Notes: a model not told the origin generated them from the letters alone. DNA of 64,000 nucleotides from Competibacter_A sp037045685 (GCA_037045685.1 JBAOII010000035.1:558001-622000), one strand, 5' to 3'. Positions 43,241-52,984 are shown, counted from the first letter of the stretch. Program-made: numbers and translations.

Positions 43241-45994
43241 ATGGCGAAGAAGTATATTTATAAGTACACCGAAGGGGACGGCAAGAACAAGATGCTGCTG
43301 GGCGGCAAGGGCGCCAACCTCTGCGAAATGACCCAGATCGGTTTGCGGGTGCCGCCGGGTTTCGTGATCACCACCGAAGCTTGCCTGGATTACATCGCCA
43401 GCAATCGGCTGCCCGAAGGGTTGATGGGCAGCGTGCGGGAGAACATGGCCTGGCTGGAGCAGCAAACCGGCAAGCAGTTCGGCGGCGCTGTCAATCCGCT
43501 GCTGGTGTCGGTTCGCTCCGGTTCCGCCATGTCCATGCCGGGCATGATGGACACCATCCTCAACCTCGGTTTGAACGAAACCACGCTGGCCGGCTTGATC
43601 AAGCTGACCGGCAACGAGCGCTTCGGCTATGACGCCTACCGCCGCTTCATCCAGCTGTTCGGCAAGATCGCGCTGGGGATCGACGACCACTTCTTCGACG
43701 ATCACTTCGAGGCCATCAAGCGCCGGGCCGGGGTCAAGGTGGACTTGGGCCTGAACGCGGAAGACCTCCGCGACATCGGCCAGATGTTCCTGCAAGTGGT
43801 TCAAGAGCAGACCGGACGCCCCTTCCCGCAAGACCCCTACGAGCAACTGGAACTGGCCGTCAAGGCCGTGTTCAATTCCTGGATGGGCCAGCGGGCGGTC
43901 GATTACCGCCGCGAGTTCAAGATCACCCCGGACATGGCCAACGGCACGGCGGTCAACGTGGTGACCATGGTGTTCGGCAACATGGGGAACGACTGTTCCA
44001 CCGGCGTCGGCTTCACCCGCGACCCCGGCACCGGCGAGAACGCGATGTACGGCGAATACCTGGTCAACGCCCAGGGCGAGGACGTGGTGGCCGGCATTCG
44101 CACGCCCAAGCCGGTCGCGGCGATGAAGGACGAAATGCCCGACCTGTACCGGCAACTGGTGGACCTGCGCAACAAGCTGGAAGGCCATTATCACGAAGTG
44201 CAGGATTACGAGTACACCATCGAGAAGGGCGTGCTCTATTGCTTGCAGACCCGCAACGGCAAGATGAACGCGCAGGCCATGGTGCGCAGCTCCGTGGAGA
44301 TGGCCAACGAGGGCCTGATCAGCCGCGAGAAGGCTCTGCTGCGGATCGACCCCGAGTCGCTGGAACAGATGATGTTCCCGCAGTTGGACCCCAAACAGAA
44401 AGTCGCGCCGGCCTCGCAGGGCATGGGCGCCTCGCCGGGCGCGGCGTCCGGCAAGATCGTGTTCGACGCCGACACCGCCGTGAAGCGCGGGCGCGGCGCC
44501 AACGAGAAAATCATTCTGGTGCGCGAGGAGACCAAGCCGGAAGACATTCATGGCTTCTTCGCCGCGGTCGGCATCCTGACCAGCCGCGGCGGCAAGACCT
44601 CGCACGCGGCGGTCGTGGCGCGCGGCATGGGCAAGCCCTGCGTGGTGGGTGCGGAAGACATTCTGGTCAACGTCCATCAGCGCCAGGCCATCATCGGCGA
44701 CAAGGTGCTGCACGAAGGCGATGTCGTGACCATCGACGGCGGCACCGGGCGCGTGTTCCTCGGCGAAGTGCCGACGGTCGAGCCGGAGTTCACCCCGGAA
44801 TTGCGCACCTTGCTCGGCTGGGCCGACGAGATCGCGACCCTCAAGGTGATGGCGAACGCGGATACCCCGGACGCCGCCCAGCGCGCGTCCAACTACGGCG
44901 CCATGGGCATCGGCCTGTGCCGCACCGAGCGGATGTTCAACGCCAAGGAGCGGTTGCCCACCGTGCTGGAGATGATCCTGGCCGAGACCACCGAGGACCG
45001 CGAAGCCGCTTTGGCCAAGCTGCTGCCGATGCAGCGCAGCGACTTCAAGGAAATCTTCCGGGCCATGGCGCCGCGTCCGGTCACGGTGCGCCTGCTCGAT
45101 CCGCCGATCCACGAGTTCCTGCCCTCCGAGCAGACCTTGATCGACGACATCGAGCACCTGCGCCACCTGCGGCAAACCGCGCAGGGCCTGGAAGCGATCA
45201 GCCAGATTCTCGGCCAGGTCAACCCGAAGGCCGTCGAGCAGTTGGGCATCCTGAACGACAGCCATCTGGTGTCCGACGTGCTGGCCAAGAAGGAAGAGAT
45301 CCTGCAGAAGGCCCGCGCCCTGCACGAGATCAACCCGATGCTCGGCCATCGCGGCGTCCGGCTCGGCCTGACCTATCCCGAAATCTACAAGATGCAGATT
45401 CGGGCCATTCTGGAAGCGGCGGCGGAATGCATGCAGGAGAGGGTGAACGTCCACCCCGAAATCATGGTGCCGCAGGTCTGTACCGTGGAAGAGCTGAAGC
45501 GGGTGAAGGCGCTGGTGGACGAGGTGCTGCCCGAGGTCGAGGCCAAGTACGCGGTCAAGGTGCATTTCGAGTTCGGCACCATGATGGAAGTGGTGCGGGC
45601 CTGCCTGCGGGCCGAGGAGATCGCCGGGGTCGCCGAGTTCTTCTCCTTCGGCACCAACGACCTGACCCAGGCCACCTTCTCGTTCTCCCGCGAGGACGCC
45701 GAGAACAAGTTCCTGCCGTTCTACAACTCGGCCGGCATCCTCAAGGATAACCCGTTCGAGGCGCTGGATACGGCGGGCGTGGGCCAGCTCATGCAGTTTG
45801 CGGTCGAGAATGGCCGCAAGACCCGCAACGGCCTCAAGGTCGGCATTTGCGGCGAGCAGGGCGGTCATCCGCGCTCGATGCGCTTCTGCCACTACGCCAA
45901 CCTGACCTACGTGTCCTGCTCGTCGCCTCGGGTGCCGATCGCCCGGTTGGCGGCGGCGCACGCCAAGCTGCTGGAGGGGGAATATCAACCCTGA
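43241..45994 (+). CDS. ppdK: Pyruvate, phosphate dikinase
   Basis: 917 residues. It interconverts pyruvate, ATP and phosphate with PEP, AMP and pyrophosphate. KMLLGGKGANLCEMTQIGLRVPPGF opens the ATP-grasp domain; GGKTSHAAVVARGMGKPCVVGAE is the phospho-histidine swivel domain (His with the regulatory Thr next to it, T-S-H); GLCRTERMF and the C-terminal GICGEQGGHP (catalytic Cys) belong to the PEP/pyruvate TIM barrel. ATG 43241 follows AAAGGTAGG. It stands between the mla and kds/lpt parts that are contiguous in E. coli. No bifunctional regulator gene is adjacent. Confidence 0.96.
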   Translation: MAKKYIYKYTEGDGKNKMLLGGKGANLCEMTQIGLRVPPGFVITTEACLDYIASNRLPEGLMGSVRENMAWLEQQTGKQFGGAVNPLLVSVRSGSAMSMPGMMDTILNLGLNETTLAGLIKLTGNERFGYDAYRRFIQLFGKIALGIDDHFFDDHFEAIKRRAGVKVDLGLNAEDLRDIGQMFLQVVQEQTGRPFPQDPYEQLELAVKAVFNSWMGQRAVDYRREFKITPDMANGTAVNVVTMVFGNMGNDCSTGVGFTRDPGTGENAMYGEYLVNAQGEDVVAGIRTPKPVAAMKDEMPDLYRQLVDLRNKLEGHYHEVQDYEYTIEKGVLYCLQTRNGKMNAQAMVRSSVEMANEGLISREKALLRIDPESLEQMMFPQLDPKQKVAPASQGMGASPGAASGKIVFDADTAVKRGRGANEKIILVREETKPEDIHGFFAAVGILTSRGGKTSHAAVVARGMGKPCVVGAEDILVNVHQRQAIIGDKVLHEGDVVTIDGGTGRVFLGEVPTVEPEFTPELRTLLGWADEIATLKVMANADTPDAAQRASNYGAMGIGLCRTERMFNAKERLPTVLEMILAETTEDREAALAKLLPMQRSDFKEIFRAMAPRPVTVRLLDPPIHEFLPSEQTLIDDIEHLRHLRQTAQGLEAISQILGQVNPKAVEQLGILNDSHLVSDVLAKKEEILQKARALHEINPMLGHRGVRLGLTYPEIYKMQIRAILEAAAECMQERVNVHPEIMVPQVCTVEELKRVKALVDEVLPEVEAKYAVKVHFEFGTMMEVVRACLRAEEIAGVAEFFSFGTNDLTQATFSFSREDAENKFLPFYNSAGILKDNPFEALDTAGVGQLMQFAVENGRKTRNGLKVGICGEQGGHPRSMRFCHYANLTYVSCSSPRVPIARLAAAHAKLLEGEYQP

Positions 45995-46006
45995 GCGGTT
46001 GATGGG

Positions 46007-46032
46007 CCGGGGGCGCGAATTCGCGCCCCCGG
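46007..46032 (+). terminator. Perfect 26-base palindrome after ppdK
   Basis: CCGGGGGCGCGAA and TTCGCGCCCCCGG form an uninterrupted inverted repeat, followed by TTT. It lies 12 bases past the ppdK stop and probably ends its transcript. Confidence 0.6.
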
Positions 46033-46119
46033 TTTCGTGGAGTGCCAGGGGCGGCTTTTGCCGCCCTTGTGCTTCGTGGTTGGGCGGCGGTTCGGCTTTT
46101 TTACCCGAGGGAGGTTCCC

Positions 46120-46968
46120 ATGCGCTGGCGAGATGGCAGAGAAAGCGACAATGTCGAGGATCGGCGGGGTCTGCGCGCGGCGCCCGCCATCGCGGGCGGC
46201 GGTATCGGTACGGTCGTCATCATGCTCGTCGCCTGGTACTTCGGCGTCGACCCCAGCATGTTCCTTCAAGGCGGATCGCCGAGCGGCGATCCATCCCGGC
46301 AGTCGGTTCAGGTGTCCCCCGCCGATGAAGAGTCGCGCAAATTCGTCTCCGTCGTTCTGGCGGATACCGAGGACACTTGGCGCGATCTGTTTCGCCGGAT
46401 GGGCGGCGCCTATCAGGATCCCAAGCTGGTGCTGTTCTCGGGTGCGGTGCAATCCGCCTGCGGGTTCGCCCAGTCCGCCGTCGGCCCGTTTTACTGCCCG
46501 GGCGACCACAAGGTTTATCTCGACTTGGGCTTTTTCGACGAACTGCAACAGCGGTTTCGCGCGCCGGGCGATTTTGCCCGCGCCTATGTGATCGCCCACG
46601 AAATCGGCCATCACGTCCAAAATTTGCTGGGCGTCTCGGACAAGGTGGAGTCTCTGCGCCGCGGCGCGAGCGCGGCCGATGGCAATGCCCTGTCGGTGCG
46701 TCTGGAGTTGCAGGCGGACTGTTTTGCCGGAGTCTGGGCTTTTCACGCCAATAAATCCCGCCAGATTTTAGAGGTGGGCGATGTCGAGGCGGCTTTGAAT
46801 GCCGCTACCGCCATCGGCGACGACCGCCTGCAAATGCGGGCCAGAGGCTACGTGGCGCCGGATTCCTTCACCCACGGCAGTTCCGCCCAGCGGGTGCGCT
46901 GGTTCAAGCGCGGCATCTCCGGCGGCGATTTTCGGCAGTGCGACACCTTTAACGCCGCGCAATTGTAG
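46120..46968 (+). CDS. Neutral zinc metallopeptidase, YpfJ family
   Basis: 282 residues. MRWRDGRESDNVEDRRG is the conserved N-terminus of the family, followed by one helix (about residues 22-42) that anchors the protein. The zinc motif HEIGHHVQNLLG is at residues 160-171, with a third ligand likely in LELQADCFAGVWAFH. SACGFAQSAVGPFYCPGDHKVYLD is the family signature with a Cys pair. Substrate unknown. ATG 46120 follows GGGAGG. The gene stands alone between ppdK and kdsD. Confidence 0.92.
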   Translation: MRWRDGRESDNVEDRRGLRAAPAIAGGGIGTVVIMLVAWYFGVDPSMFLQGGSPSGDPSRQSVQVSPADEESRKFVSVVLADTEDTWRDLFRRMGGAYQDPKLVLFSGAVQSACGFAQSAVGPFYCPGDHKVYLDLGFFDELQQRFRAPGDFARAYVIAHEIGHHVQNLLGVSDKVESLRRGASAADGNALSVRLELQADCFAGVWAFHANKSRQILEVGDVEAALNAATAIGDDRLQMRARGYVAPDSFTHGSSAQRVRWFKRGISGGDFRQCDTFNAAQL

Positions 46969-47070
46969 CCCGATCCCGCGGATTCCCTCGCCGTTTTCCG
47001 GCCATGGATTGCCGGGAAATCTGTACGAAAATGCCTCTGATTCGCGCGGCGGGCGGGCATAGCTGGTACA

Positions 47071-48060
47071 ATGCCAGCCATCATGCTCATCCATGACAAC
47101 CGACTGAAGGAACTCGCCCGCCAAGTCTTGGCGATCGAAGCGGAAGCCGTCACTCGGCTCGCCGCCCGCATCGACGACCGCTTCGTCCGCGCCTGCCGGC
47201 TGATGCTGGATTGCCGGGGGCGCATCGTGGTGCTCGGTATCGGCAAATCCGGCCACATCGGCGGCAAGATCGCCGCCACCCTCGCCAGCACCGGCACCCC
47301 GGCGTTCTTCGTTCATCCCGCCGAGGCCAATCACGGCGACATGGGGATGATCACCGCCCAGGATGTGGTGGTGGCCTTGTCCAACTCCGGCGAAACCGAC
47401 GAAATCCTCACCTTGCTGCCGCTGATCAAACGCTTGGGCGTACCGCTGATCGCCCTGACCGGCAATGCCGGCTCGACGCTGGGCAAGGCCGCCGACGTGC
47501 ATATCGATGTCAGCGTCCCGCAAGAAGCCTGTCCCTTGGGGTTAGCGCCGACCTCCAGCACCACCGCGACGCTGGCCATGGGCGACGCTCTGGCGGTGGC
47601 GTTGCTCGAAGCGCGGGGGTTTACCGCCGAGGATTTCGCGCGCTCCCATCCGGGCGGGCGGCTGGGTCGCCGGCTGTTGCTGCTGATCGACGACGTGATG
47701 CACGTCGGCGATCAGATGCCGCGCAGCGCGCCCGACGACCTGCTGAAGGAGGCCTTGCTGGAAATGAGCCGCAAGGGGTTAGGGACGACCGTCGTGGTCG
47801 ACCGCGACGAGCGGGTGCTGGGCGTCTTTACCGACGGCGACCTGCGCCGGACCCTGGACCGGCAACTGGATGTCCATGCCGCCCGCGTCGCCGAGGTCAT
47901 GACCCGCGACTGCAAAACCATCGCTCCCGGCACGCTGGCCGCCGAGGCGCTGCGGATGATGCAACAACACAAGATCAATGCGCTGCCGGTGGTCAGCTCC
48001 GCCGGAACGCTGGTCGGCGTTCTCAACATGCACGACCTGCTGCGTGCGGGCGTACTCTAA
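47071..48060 (+). CDS. kdsD: Arabinose-5-phosphate isomerase
   Basis: 329 residues: an SIS sugar isomerase domain (VVLGIGKSGHIGGKIAATLASTGTPAFFVHPAEA, then ALSNSGETDE) and two CBS domains at the C-terminus. It converts ribulose 5-phosphate to arabinose 5-phosphate for Kdo synthesis. ATG 47071 or 47083 can serve as start. It is followed without gap by kdsC and the lpt genes. Confidence 0.96.
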   Translation: MPAIMLIHDNRLKELARQVLAIEAEAVTRLAARIDDRFVRACRLMLDCRGRIVVLGIGKSGHIGGKIAATLASTGTPAFFVHPAEANHGDMGMITAQDVVVALSNSGETDEILTLLPLIKRLGVPLIALTGNAGSTLGKAADVHIDVSVPQEACPLGLAPTSSTTATLAMGDALAVALLEARGFTAEDFARSHPGGRLGRRLLLLIDDVMHVGDQMPRSAPDDLLKEALLEMSRKGLGTTVVVDRDERVLGVFTDGDLRRTLDRQLDVHAARVAEVMTRDCKTIAPGTLAAEALRMMQQHKINALPVVSSAGTLVGVLNMHDLLRAGVL

Positions 48061-48606
48061 ATGCCCGAGCCACGGGAAATCCCGATGCGGGACATATGGA
48101 GCAAAGCCGCCCGAGTTCGATTGGTGATATTCGACGTGGATGGCGTGCTGACCGACGGACGCCTCTATTTCGGCAACGACGGCAACGAGTTCAAGGCGTT
48201 CCACATCCGCGACGGCCACGGCATCAAGATGCTGCTCGACGCCGGCGTGGAGGTCGCCGTCATCTCCGGTCGCCACGCCGCCTCCGCGGAGCGGCGCATG
48301 TCCGATCTCGGTATTCGCCACGCCTATCTGGGCGTCCAGGACAAACGGTCGGTGTTCGACGGCTTGCTGGCGCAGTTGGGGCTGACCGCCGACCAAGTGG
48401 CCTACGTCGGCGACGATCTGATCGATTTGCCGGTCATGACCCGAGTCGGTTTGGCCGTCGCCGTGCGGGACGCCGATCCCTTCGTCCGGCGGCACGCCCA
48501 TTGGCGGACCCCCCATCGGGGGGGGCGCGGCGCGGCCCGCGACGTGTGCGAGCTGTTGCTGGAAGCGCGCGGCCAGCTCGCCGCCCTGCGCGGCCGCTAT
48601 CTCTGA
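48061..48606 (+). CDS. kdsC: 3-deoxy-D-manno-octulosonate 8-phosphate phosphatase
   Basis: 181 residues of the C0-type HAD phosphatases. VIFDVDGVLTDGRLYFG is motif I, VISGRHA motif II and YVGDDLIDLPVM motif III; the terminal AHWRTPHRGGRGAARDVCELLLEA is characteristic of KdsC. It yields free Kdo. The start directly follows the kdsD stop; the stop overlaps the lptC ATG by one base (TGATG). Confidence 0.96.
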   Translation: MPEPREIPMRDIWSKAARVRLVIFDVDGVLTDGRLYFGNDGNEFKAFHIRDGHGIKMLLDAGVEVAVISGRHAASAERRMSDLGIRHAYLGVQDKRSVFDGLLAQLGLTADQVAYVGDDLIDLPVMTRVGLAVAVRDADPFVRRHAHWRTPHRGGRGAARDVCELLLEARGQLAALRGRYL

Positions 48607-49197
48607 TGGCGCGCGAGTTCGAGCCGGTTCGGGGCTGGCTCTCCTTGGCGGGTTTGCTGTTGCTGGCCGGGTTCGAGCTACGGCTTGCTGCGGTGGGTGG
48701 AATCCTCCATGCGGGAAACGACCCCGGCCGAAAGCCAGGCGCCGGTGTTGATCATCGAGCGGTTTCGCGCGGTGCGCACCAATCTGGCCGGGCTGCGGGA
48801 ATACGTGGTCGAGGCGCCCCAGTTGCGGCAACTGCCGGGCCAGCTCGGCACGCGGATCGAGCGGCCGGCGATGGACTGGTATCAGCCGGACGGCGAAACC
48901 CGCGAATGGCGATTGCGGGCCGACCAGGGTTGGGTCGCCGCCGACCAGCGGTCGATGCGGCTGGAAGGCGCGGTGGTGATGACCCGCGCGGCCGACAGCG
49001 GCAAGCCGCCGGTCGAGATCACCACCCGCGATGTGTCGATCCGTCCCGCCGACCGCTACGCCGAAACCGCCGCGCCCGCCCGCGCGATCACGCCCGGCGG
49101 CGAGCTGCGAGCCGTCGGCGTGCGCGCTTGGCTGGATCGGGAACAATTGGAGCTGCTTTCCGAAGTGAGAGGCTATTATGAACCATCGAAGCGCTAG
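48606..49197 (+). CDS. lptC: LPS export protein LptC, frameshifted in its anchor
   Basis: LptC takes LPS from LptBFG and hands it to LptA. The ATG at 48606 opens MAREFEPVRGWLSLAGLLLLAG, the anchor helix. An extra G in GGG at 48670-48672 shifts the frame; deletion gives SSYGLLRWVESS and continues into the domain with MDWYQPDGETREWRLRADQGWV and the C-terminal GVRAWLDREQLELLSEVRGYYEP. About 196 residues result, the family size. It is the normal partner gene before lptA. Confidence 0.87.
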
Positions 49198-49707
49198 GCG
49201 CGCGTTCGCGGTGGCGACGCGATGCTGGTGGCGTCCTGTGCCGCCAGCGCTTTGCCTGAGGATCGCAACCAGCCGATCCAACTGGAAGCCAGCCGCGGCC
49301 AACTCGATCAAAAGACCGGTGTCAGCATCTACGAAGGCAACGTGGTGATCACCCAAGGCTCGATGCGGCTGAACGCCGATACCGCCACCATTTACGTCAA
49401 GGACAGCAGCTTTCAGCGGATGGACGCGACCGGCAACCCGGCCAACCTGCGCTACAAGCCGGCGGTGGACAAGCCGGAGATACAGGGTACCAGCAAGCGG
49501 GTCGAATACGATGTCGCCAGCGCCAAGGTCGTCATGACGGGCGGCGTCCGGGTCGTGCAGGGCCAGGATATCTTCACCGGCGACCGGCTGGAGTACGATC
49601 TGAAGGACGACGTGATCCGGGCCAAGGGGGCGGGCGAGAACGGCCGCATCCAGTTCACCATCCAGCCAAAATCCCAAAACTCCGCCCCGGCCCCCAAGAA
49701 ACCCTGA
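49178..49707 (+). CDS. lptA: LPS transport periplasmic protein LptA, frame break in signal peptide
   Basis: The mature protein (PEDRNQPIQLEASRGQLDQ onward) has the OstA/LptA beta-jellyroll pattern with VSIYEGNVVITQGSMRLNADTATIY, KVVMTGGVRVVQGQDIFTGDRLEYDL. It bridges LPS across the periplasm. The expected N-terminus MNHRSARRAFAVAT begins at 49178, 20 bases inside lptC, but the frame changes near 49219; the rest of the signal peptide (MLVASCAASA) is in another frame. Two extra bases or one missing base would repair it. The alternative start at 49222 would give too short a signal. Confidence 0.85.
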
Positions 49708-49709
49708 CC

Positions 49710-50435
49710 ATGGCCCATCTGGTCGCCAAGGAGATCGTCAAGCGCTACCGCAAGCGGGTCGTGGTCGATGCCGCCTCGCTGGAGGTGGCCAGCGGGGAAG
49801 TCGTCGGCCTGTTGGGTCCCAACGGCGCCGGCAAGACCACCAGCTTTTACATGATGGTCGGCTTGATCCATTGCGACGAGGGACGGGTGCTGTTGGACGA
49901 GCGCGACCTCACCCATTTGCCGATGCACGCGCGGGCGCGGTTGGGCGTCAGCTACCTGCCGCAGGAGCCTTCGATCTTCCGGCGGCTGACGGTGCTGGAT
50001 AACGTGCTGGCGATTCTGGAAACCCGGCGGGATCTCGGCCGATCGCAGCGACGGGTGGTGGCGGAGGATCTGCTGCACGAATTGCACGTCGGCCACCTGC
50101 GCGACAATGTCGGGATCAGTCTGTCGGGCGGCGAGCGGCGCCGCGTGGAAATCGCCCGCGCCCTGGCGGCCCGGCCGGCGTTCGTGTTGCTGGATGAACC
50201 GTTCGCCGGCGTGGACCCTTTGTCGGTGCTGGATATCCAACGTATCATCAAACACCTGTGCGAGCGCGGCATCGGCGTCCTGATCACCGATCACAACGTC
50301 CGGGAGACCTTGGGCATTTGCGACCGGGCGTACATCCTCAACGAGGGTCGGGTCATCGCCGAAGGCGATCCCGCCCTGATACTGGCCAACCAGCATGTCC
50401 GGCAAGTCTATCTGGGCGAATCTTTTCAACTGTGA
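49710..50435 (+). CDS. lptB: LPS export ABC transporter ATPase LptB
   Basis: 241 residues. Walker A GPNGAGKTTSFYMMVGL, the signature ISLSGGERRRVEIARALA, and Walker B FVLLDEPFAGVDP are present, with the LptB-specific YLPQEPSIFRRLTVLDN and C-terminal LGESFQL. It energises LPS extraction by LptFG (elsewhere). It starts two bases after the lptA stop. Confidence 0.97.
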   Translation: MAHLVAKEIVKRYRKRVVVDAASLEVASGEVVGLLGPNGAGKTTSFYMMVGLIHCDEGRVLLDERDLTHLPMHARARLGVSYLPQEPSIFRRLTVLDNVLAILETRRDLGRSQRRVVAEDLLHELHVGHLRDNVGISLSGGERRRVEIARALAARPAFVLLDEPFAGVDPLSVLDIQRIIKHLCERGIGVLITDHNVRETLGICDRAYILNEGRVIAEGDPALILANQHVRQVYLGESFQL

Positions 50436-50542
50436 GGCGCGAGCGCGGCGCGATGGTCCGACATTCTCCCCATCGCGCCGCAAAACCGGCTAGGATTAAC
50501 GATGATCTCGAGTTTGTCCGATTGATGTTAAATTGAAGCGTT

Positions 50543-52009
50543 ATGAGACCGTCATTTCAGCAGACGCTACGTCAGAGTCAGCAACTGACAATGACCCCGC
50601 AACTGCAGCAGGCGATTCGTCTGCTGCAGTTGTCCAGCCCGGATCTCGAGGCGGAGGTGCAGGCCGTCCTCGATTCCAATCTGATGCTGGAACGGATCGA
50701 CGAGCCGCAGGATTTGCCGGTGCAGCCGGAAACCCTGGCGGCCCAGGCGGCGGCGGACTCCAGACCCGAGACCGAGATCGATGGAAACTCGGCCACTTTG
50801 CCTGACGAGCTGCCGGTGGACAGCGCCTGGGATGACGTTTACGAGCCCTCCGACGGCGCGACCAGCTACTCGCGGGGCGAGGAAGAAGAGTGGGACCTGT
50901 ACGAGCGCTACGCCGGCGCCGGCGAGTCGCTGCGCGACTATCTGTACTGGCAGATGCGGCTGACGCCGTTCGACGACCGGGAACTCGCGGTCGCCACCGC
51001 GATCATCGACGCGATCGACGAAGCCGGTTATCTGACTCTGTCGCTGGAGGAGATTTGCCAGGGATTGCAAGGCGAGTTCGCCGTGACCCCGGCCGAGGCC
51101 GAGCCGGTGCTGAAACGGGTGCAACACTTCGATCCGCAGGGCGTGGGCGCCCGCGGGCCGGCGGAGTGTCTGCTGTTGCAGCTGGAAGCTCTGCCCGAAG
51201 ACACGCCGTGGCTGGCCCCGGCCCGCCGGCTGGTCGAACACCATCTGGAGCTGCTCGCCGACCGCGACTTCAACGGCTTGATGCGCCGGCTCAAGGTGAC
51301 GCGCGAAGAGTTGCAGGGCATCGTCAGCCTGATCCAATCGCTGAATCCGCATCCGGGTGAGCGGGTGTCCAACGCCGCCCCGCAGTACATCGTCCCGGAT
51401 GTCCTCGTCTACCGGAACCGCAACGCCTGGCGGGTCGAACTCAATCCCGAGAACGTGCCCAAGCTGCGCATCAACCCCCGCTACGCGGCCCTGACGCGCC
51501 ATGCGGGCGCGAACGGCGACGGGGCCTATCTCAAGAACCATTTGCAGGAAGCGCGCTGGTTCCTCAAGAGCCTGCAAAACCGCAACGAGACCCTGCTCAA
51601 GGTGGCCACCAGCATCGTCGAGCGGCAAAGGGCGTTTCTGGAACAGGGCGACGAGCACATGAAGCCGCTGATCCTGCGCGATATCGCGGAGGAGCTGAGC
51701 ATGCACGAATCCACCATCTCGCGGGTGACCACGCAAAAATACATGTACACGCCGCGCGGCATTTACGAGTTGAAGTTTTTCTTTTCCAGCCATGTGGGAA
51801 CCAGCGATGGCGGCGAGTGTTCCTCGACCGCCATCCGCGCCATGATCCGCAAACTGATTCAGGCCGAGGATCCCGGCAAGCCGCTCAGCGATGATAAAAT
51901 CGCCAAGCTGCTCGAAGCGGAGGGTATTCAGGTGGCTCGGCGGACGGTGGCAAAATACCGGGAAGCGATGTCGATTCCCTCTTCCTCCGATCGCAAACGC
52001 CTCGTCTGA
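50543..52009 (+). CDS. rpoN: RNA polymerase sigma-54 factor
   Basis: 488 residues. Region I (FQQTLRQSQQLTMTPQLQQAIRLLQLSS) is the activator-responsive Gln-rich part; then an acidic region II; then the core-binding domain; and finally the RpoN box ARRTVAKYREAM with the helix-turn-helix ESTISRVTTQKYM before it, recognising the -24 element. It requires enhancer-binding ATPases, none of which are in the window. It stands in the classical lptB-rpoN-hpf-ptsN order. Confidence 0.97.
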   Translation: MRPSFQQTLRQSQQLTMTPQLQQAIRLLQLSSPDLEAEVQAVLDSNLMLERIDEPQDLPVQPETLAAQAAADSRPETEIDGNSATLPDELPVDSAWDDVYEPSDGATSYSRGEEEEWDLYERYAGAGESLRDYLYWQMRLTPFDDRELAVATAIIDAIDEAGYLTLSLEEICQGLQGEFAVTPAEAEPVLKRVQHFDPQGVGARGPAECLLLQLEALPEDTPWLAPARRLVEHHLELLADRDFNGLMRRLKVTREELQGIVSLIQSLNPHPGERVSNAAPQYIVPDVLVYRNRNAWRVELNPENVPKLRINPRYAALTRHAGANGDGAYLKNHLQEARWFLKSLQNRNETLLKVATSIVERQRAFLEQGDEHMKPLILRDIAEELSMHESTISRVTTQKYMYTPRGIYELKFFFSSHVGTSDGGECSSTAIRAMIRKLIQAEDPGKPLSDDKIAKLLEAEGIQVARRTVAKYREAMSIPSSSDRKRLV

Positions 52010-52170
52010 CCGGACGGGGGAATTCGCCCCACGGGGCTCACAACAGGGTCGGGGTACGAGCGCGCGGCCGCTCGAAGCCGCAAGGTTCGATGACCCGTCG
52101 CGGGTTCGCGCCGGGTTCGACCGCCCCGACGCCCAACCCAGGCAAGATTTGCCAGCCAGGAGTCCATGCC

Positions 52171-52494
52171 ATGCAAATTAAGTTGAGCGGACACCATGTG
52201 GAAATCACTCAGGCCCTCCACGATTACGTGCACGACAAGCTGGAGCGCATCGAGCGGCATTTCGACAACGTCACCAACGCTCAGGTGATTCTCAGCGTCG
52301 AAAAGCTGAACCAGAAGGCGGAAGCGACCATTCACGTGGCTGGTAACGAGATTTACGCCGATGCGGTGGACGAGGACATGTACGCCGCGCTCGATGCCTT
52401 GATCGACAAGATCGACCGTCAAATCAAAAAGCACAAGGAGAAGCTGACGGACAAGCATCGCGGCGAAAAGGCGCGCAGCTATCCCCAGCCTTGA
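52171..52494 (+). CDS. hpf: Ribosome hibernation promoting factor, short form
   Basis: 107 residues. MQIKLSGHHVEITQALHDYVHDKLERIERHFD and AEATIHVAGNEIYADAVDEDMYAALDALIDKIDRQIKKHKEK are the HPF/RaiA ribosome-binding domain. It lacks the C-terminal dimerisation domain of long HPF. It binds the 30S decoding site in stationary phase. The ATG at 52171 is preceded by CCAGGAGT. The 160-base gap from rpoN may include a separate promoter. Confidence 0.94.
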   Translation: MQIKLSGHHVEITQALHDYVHDKLERIERHFDNVTNAQVILSVEKLNQKAEATIHVAGNEIYADAVDEDMYAALDALIDKIDRQIKKHKEKLTDKHRGEKARSYPQP

Positions 52495-52510
52495 GATGCG
52501 GGGGGCGGCG

Positions 52511-52984
52511 ATGGATATCACAGACCTGGTTACCGGCGAACGGATCGTCTGCGATTGCGAGATGGCCAGCAAGAAGCGGGTCATCGAAGTCCTGAGCGAG
52601 CTGCTGGCGAAGGGACAGGCCGATTTGACGGCCCGGCCGATTTTCGACAGCCTGATCGGGCGGGAGCGGCTGGGAAGCACCGGCCTGGGGCATGGCGTGG
52701 CCTTGCCGCACGGCCGCTTCCATCAGAGCCAGCAGGCCATCGGCGCCTTCGTCAAGCTGAAAAAGGGCGTCGATTTCGACGCCATCGACCGGCAGCCGGT
52801 GGATCTGGTGTTCGGTCTGCTCGTTCCCGATCACTACACCGACGAGCATCTCAAGATTCTGGCCTGCTTGGCGGAAATGTTCAGCGATCAGGGCTTTTGC
52901 CAGCGGTTGCGGGAGACCGATTCCGACCGGGCGCTGTTCGAGCTGCTCAGGGATTGGAAGCCGGCGGCGCTCGAATTGCCATGA
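52511..52984 (+). CDS. ptsN: PTS IIA-like nitrogen regulatory protein PtsN
   Basis: 157 residues. The phosphorylatable His is in GHGVALPHGRF near residue 66; FDAIDRQPVDLVFGLLVP follows. The protein is a phosphate acceptor in a regulatory phosphorelay controlling potassium and nitrogen balance in studied bacteria. ATG 52511 (MDITDLV) is preferred to an upstream ATG at 52496. The stop overlaps the hprK start (ATGA). Confidence 0.94.
   Translation: MDITDLVTGERIVCDCEMASKKRVIEVLSELLAKGQADLTARPIFDSLIGRERLGSTGLGHGVALPHGRFHQSQQAIGAFVKLKKGVDFDAIDRQPVDLVFGLLVPDHYTDEHLKILACLAEMFSDQGFCQRLRETDSDRALFELLRDWKPAALELP

Noticed and set aside
43223..45988. 921-residue open frame on the minus strand opposite ppdK
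   Set aside because: Composition (His/Gln/Val-rich) is that of the antisense of a GC-rich gene; ppdK has full catalytic motifs.
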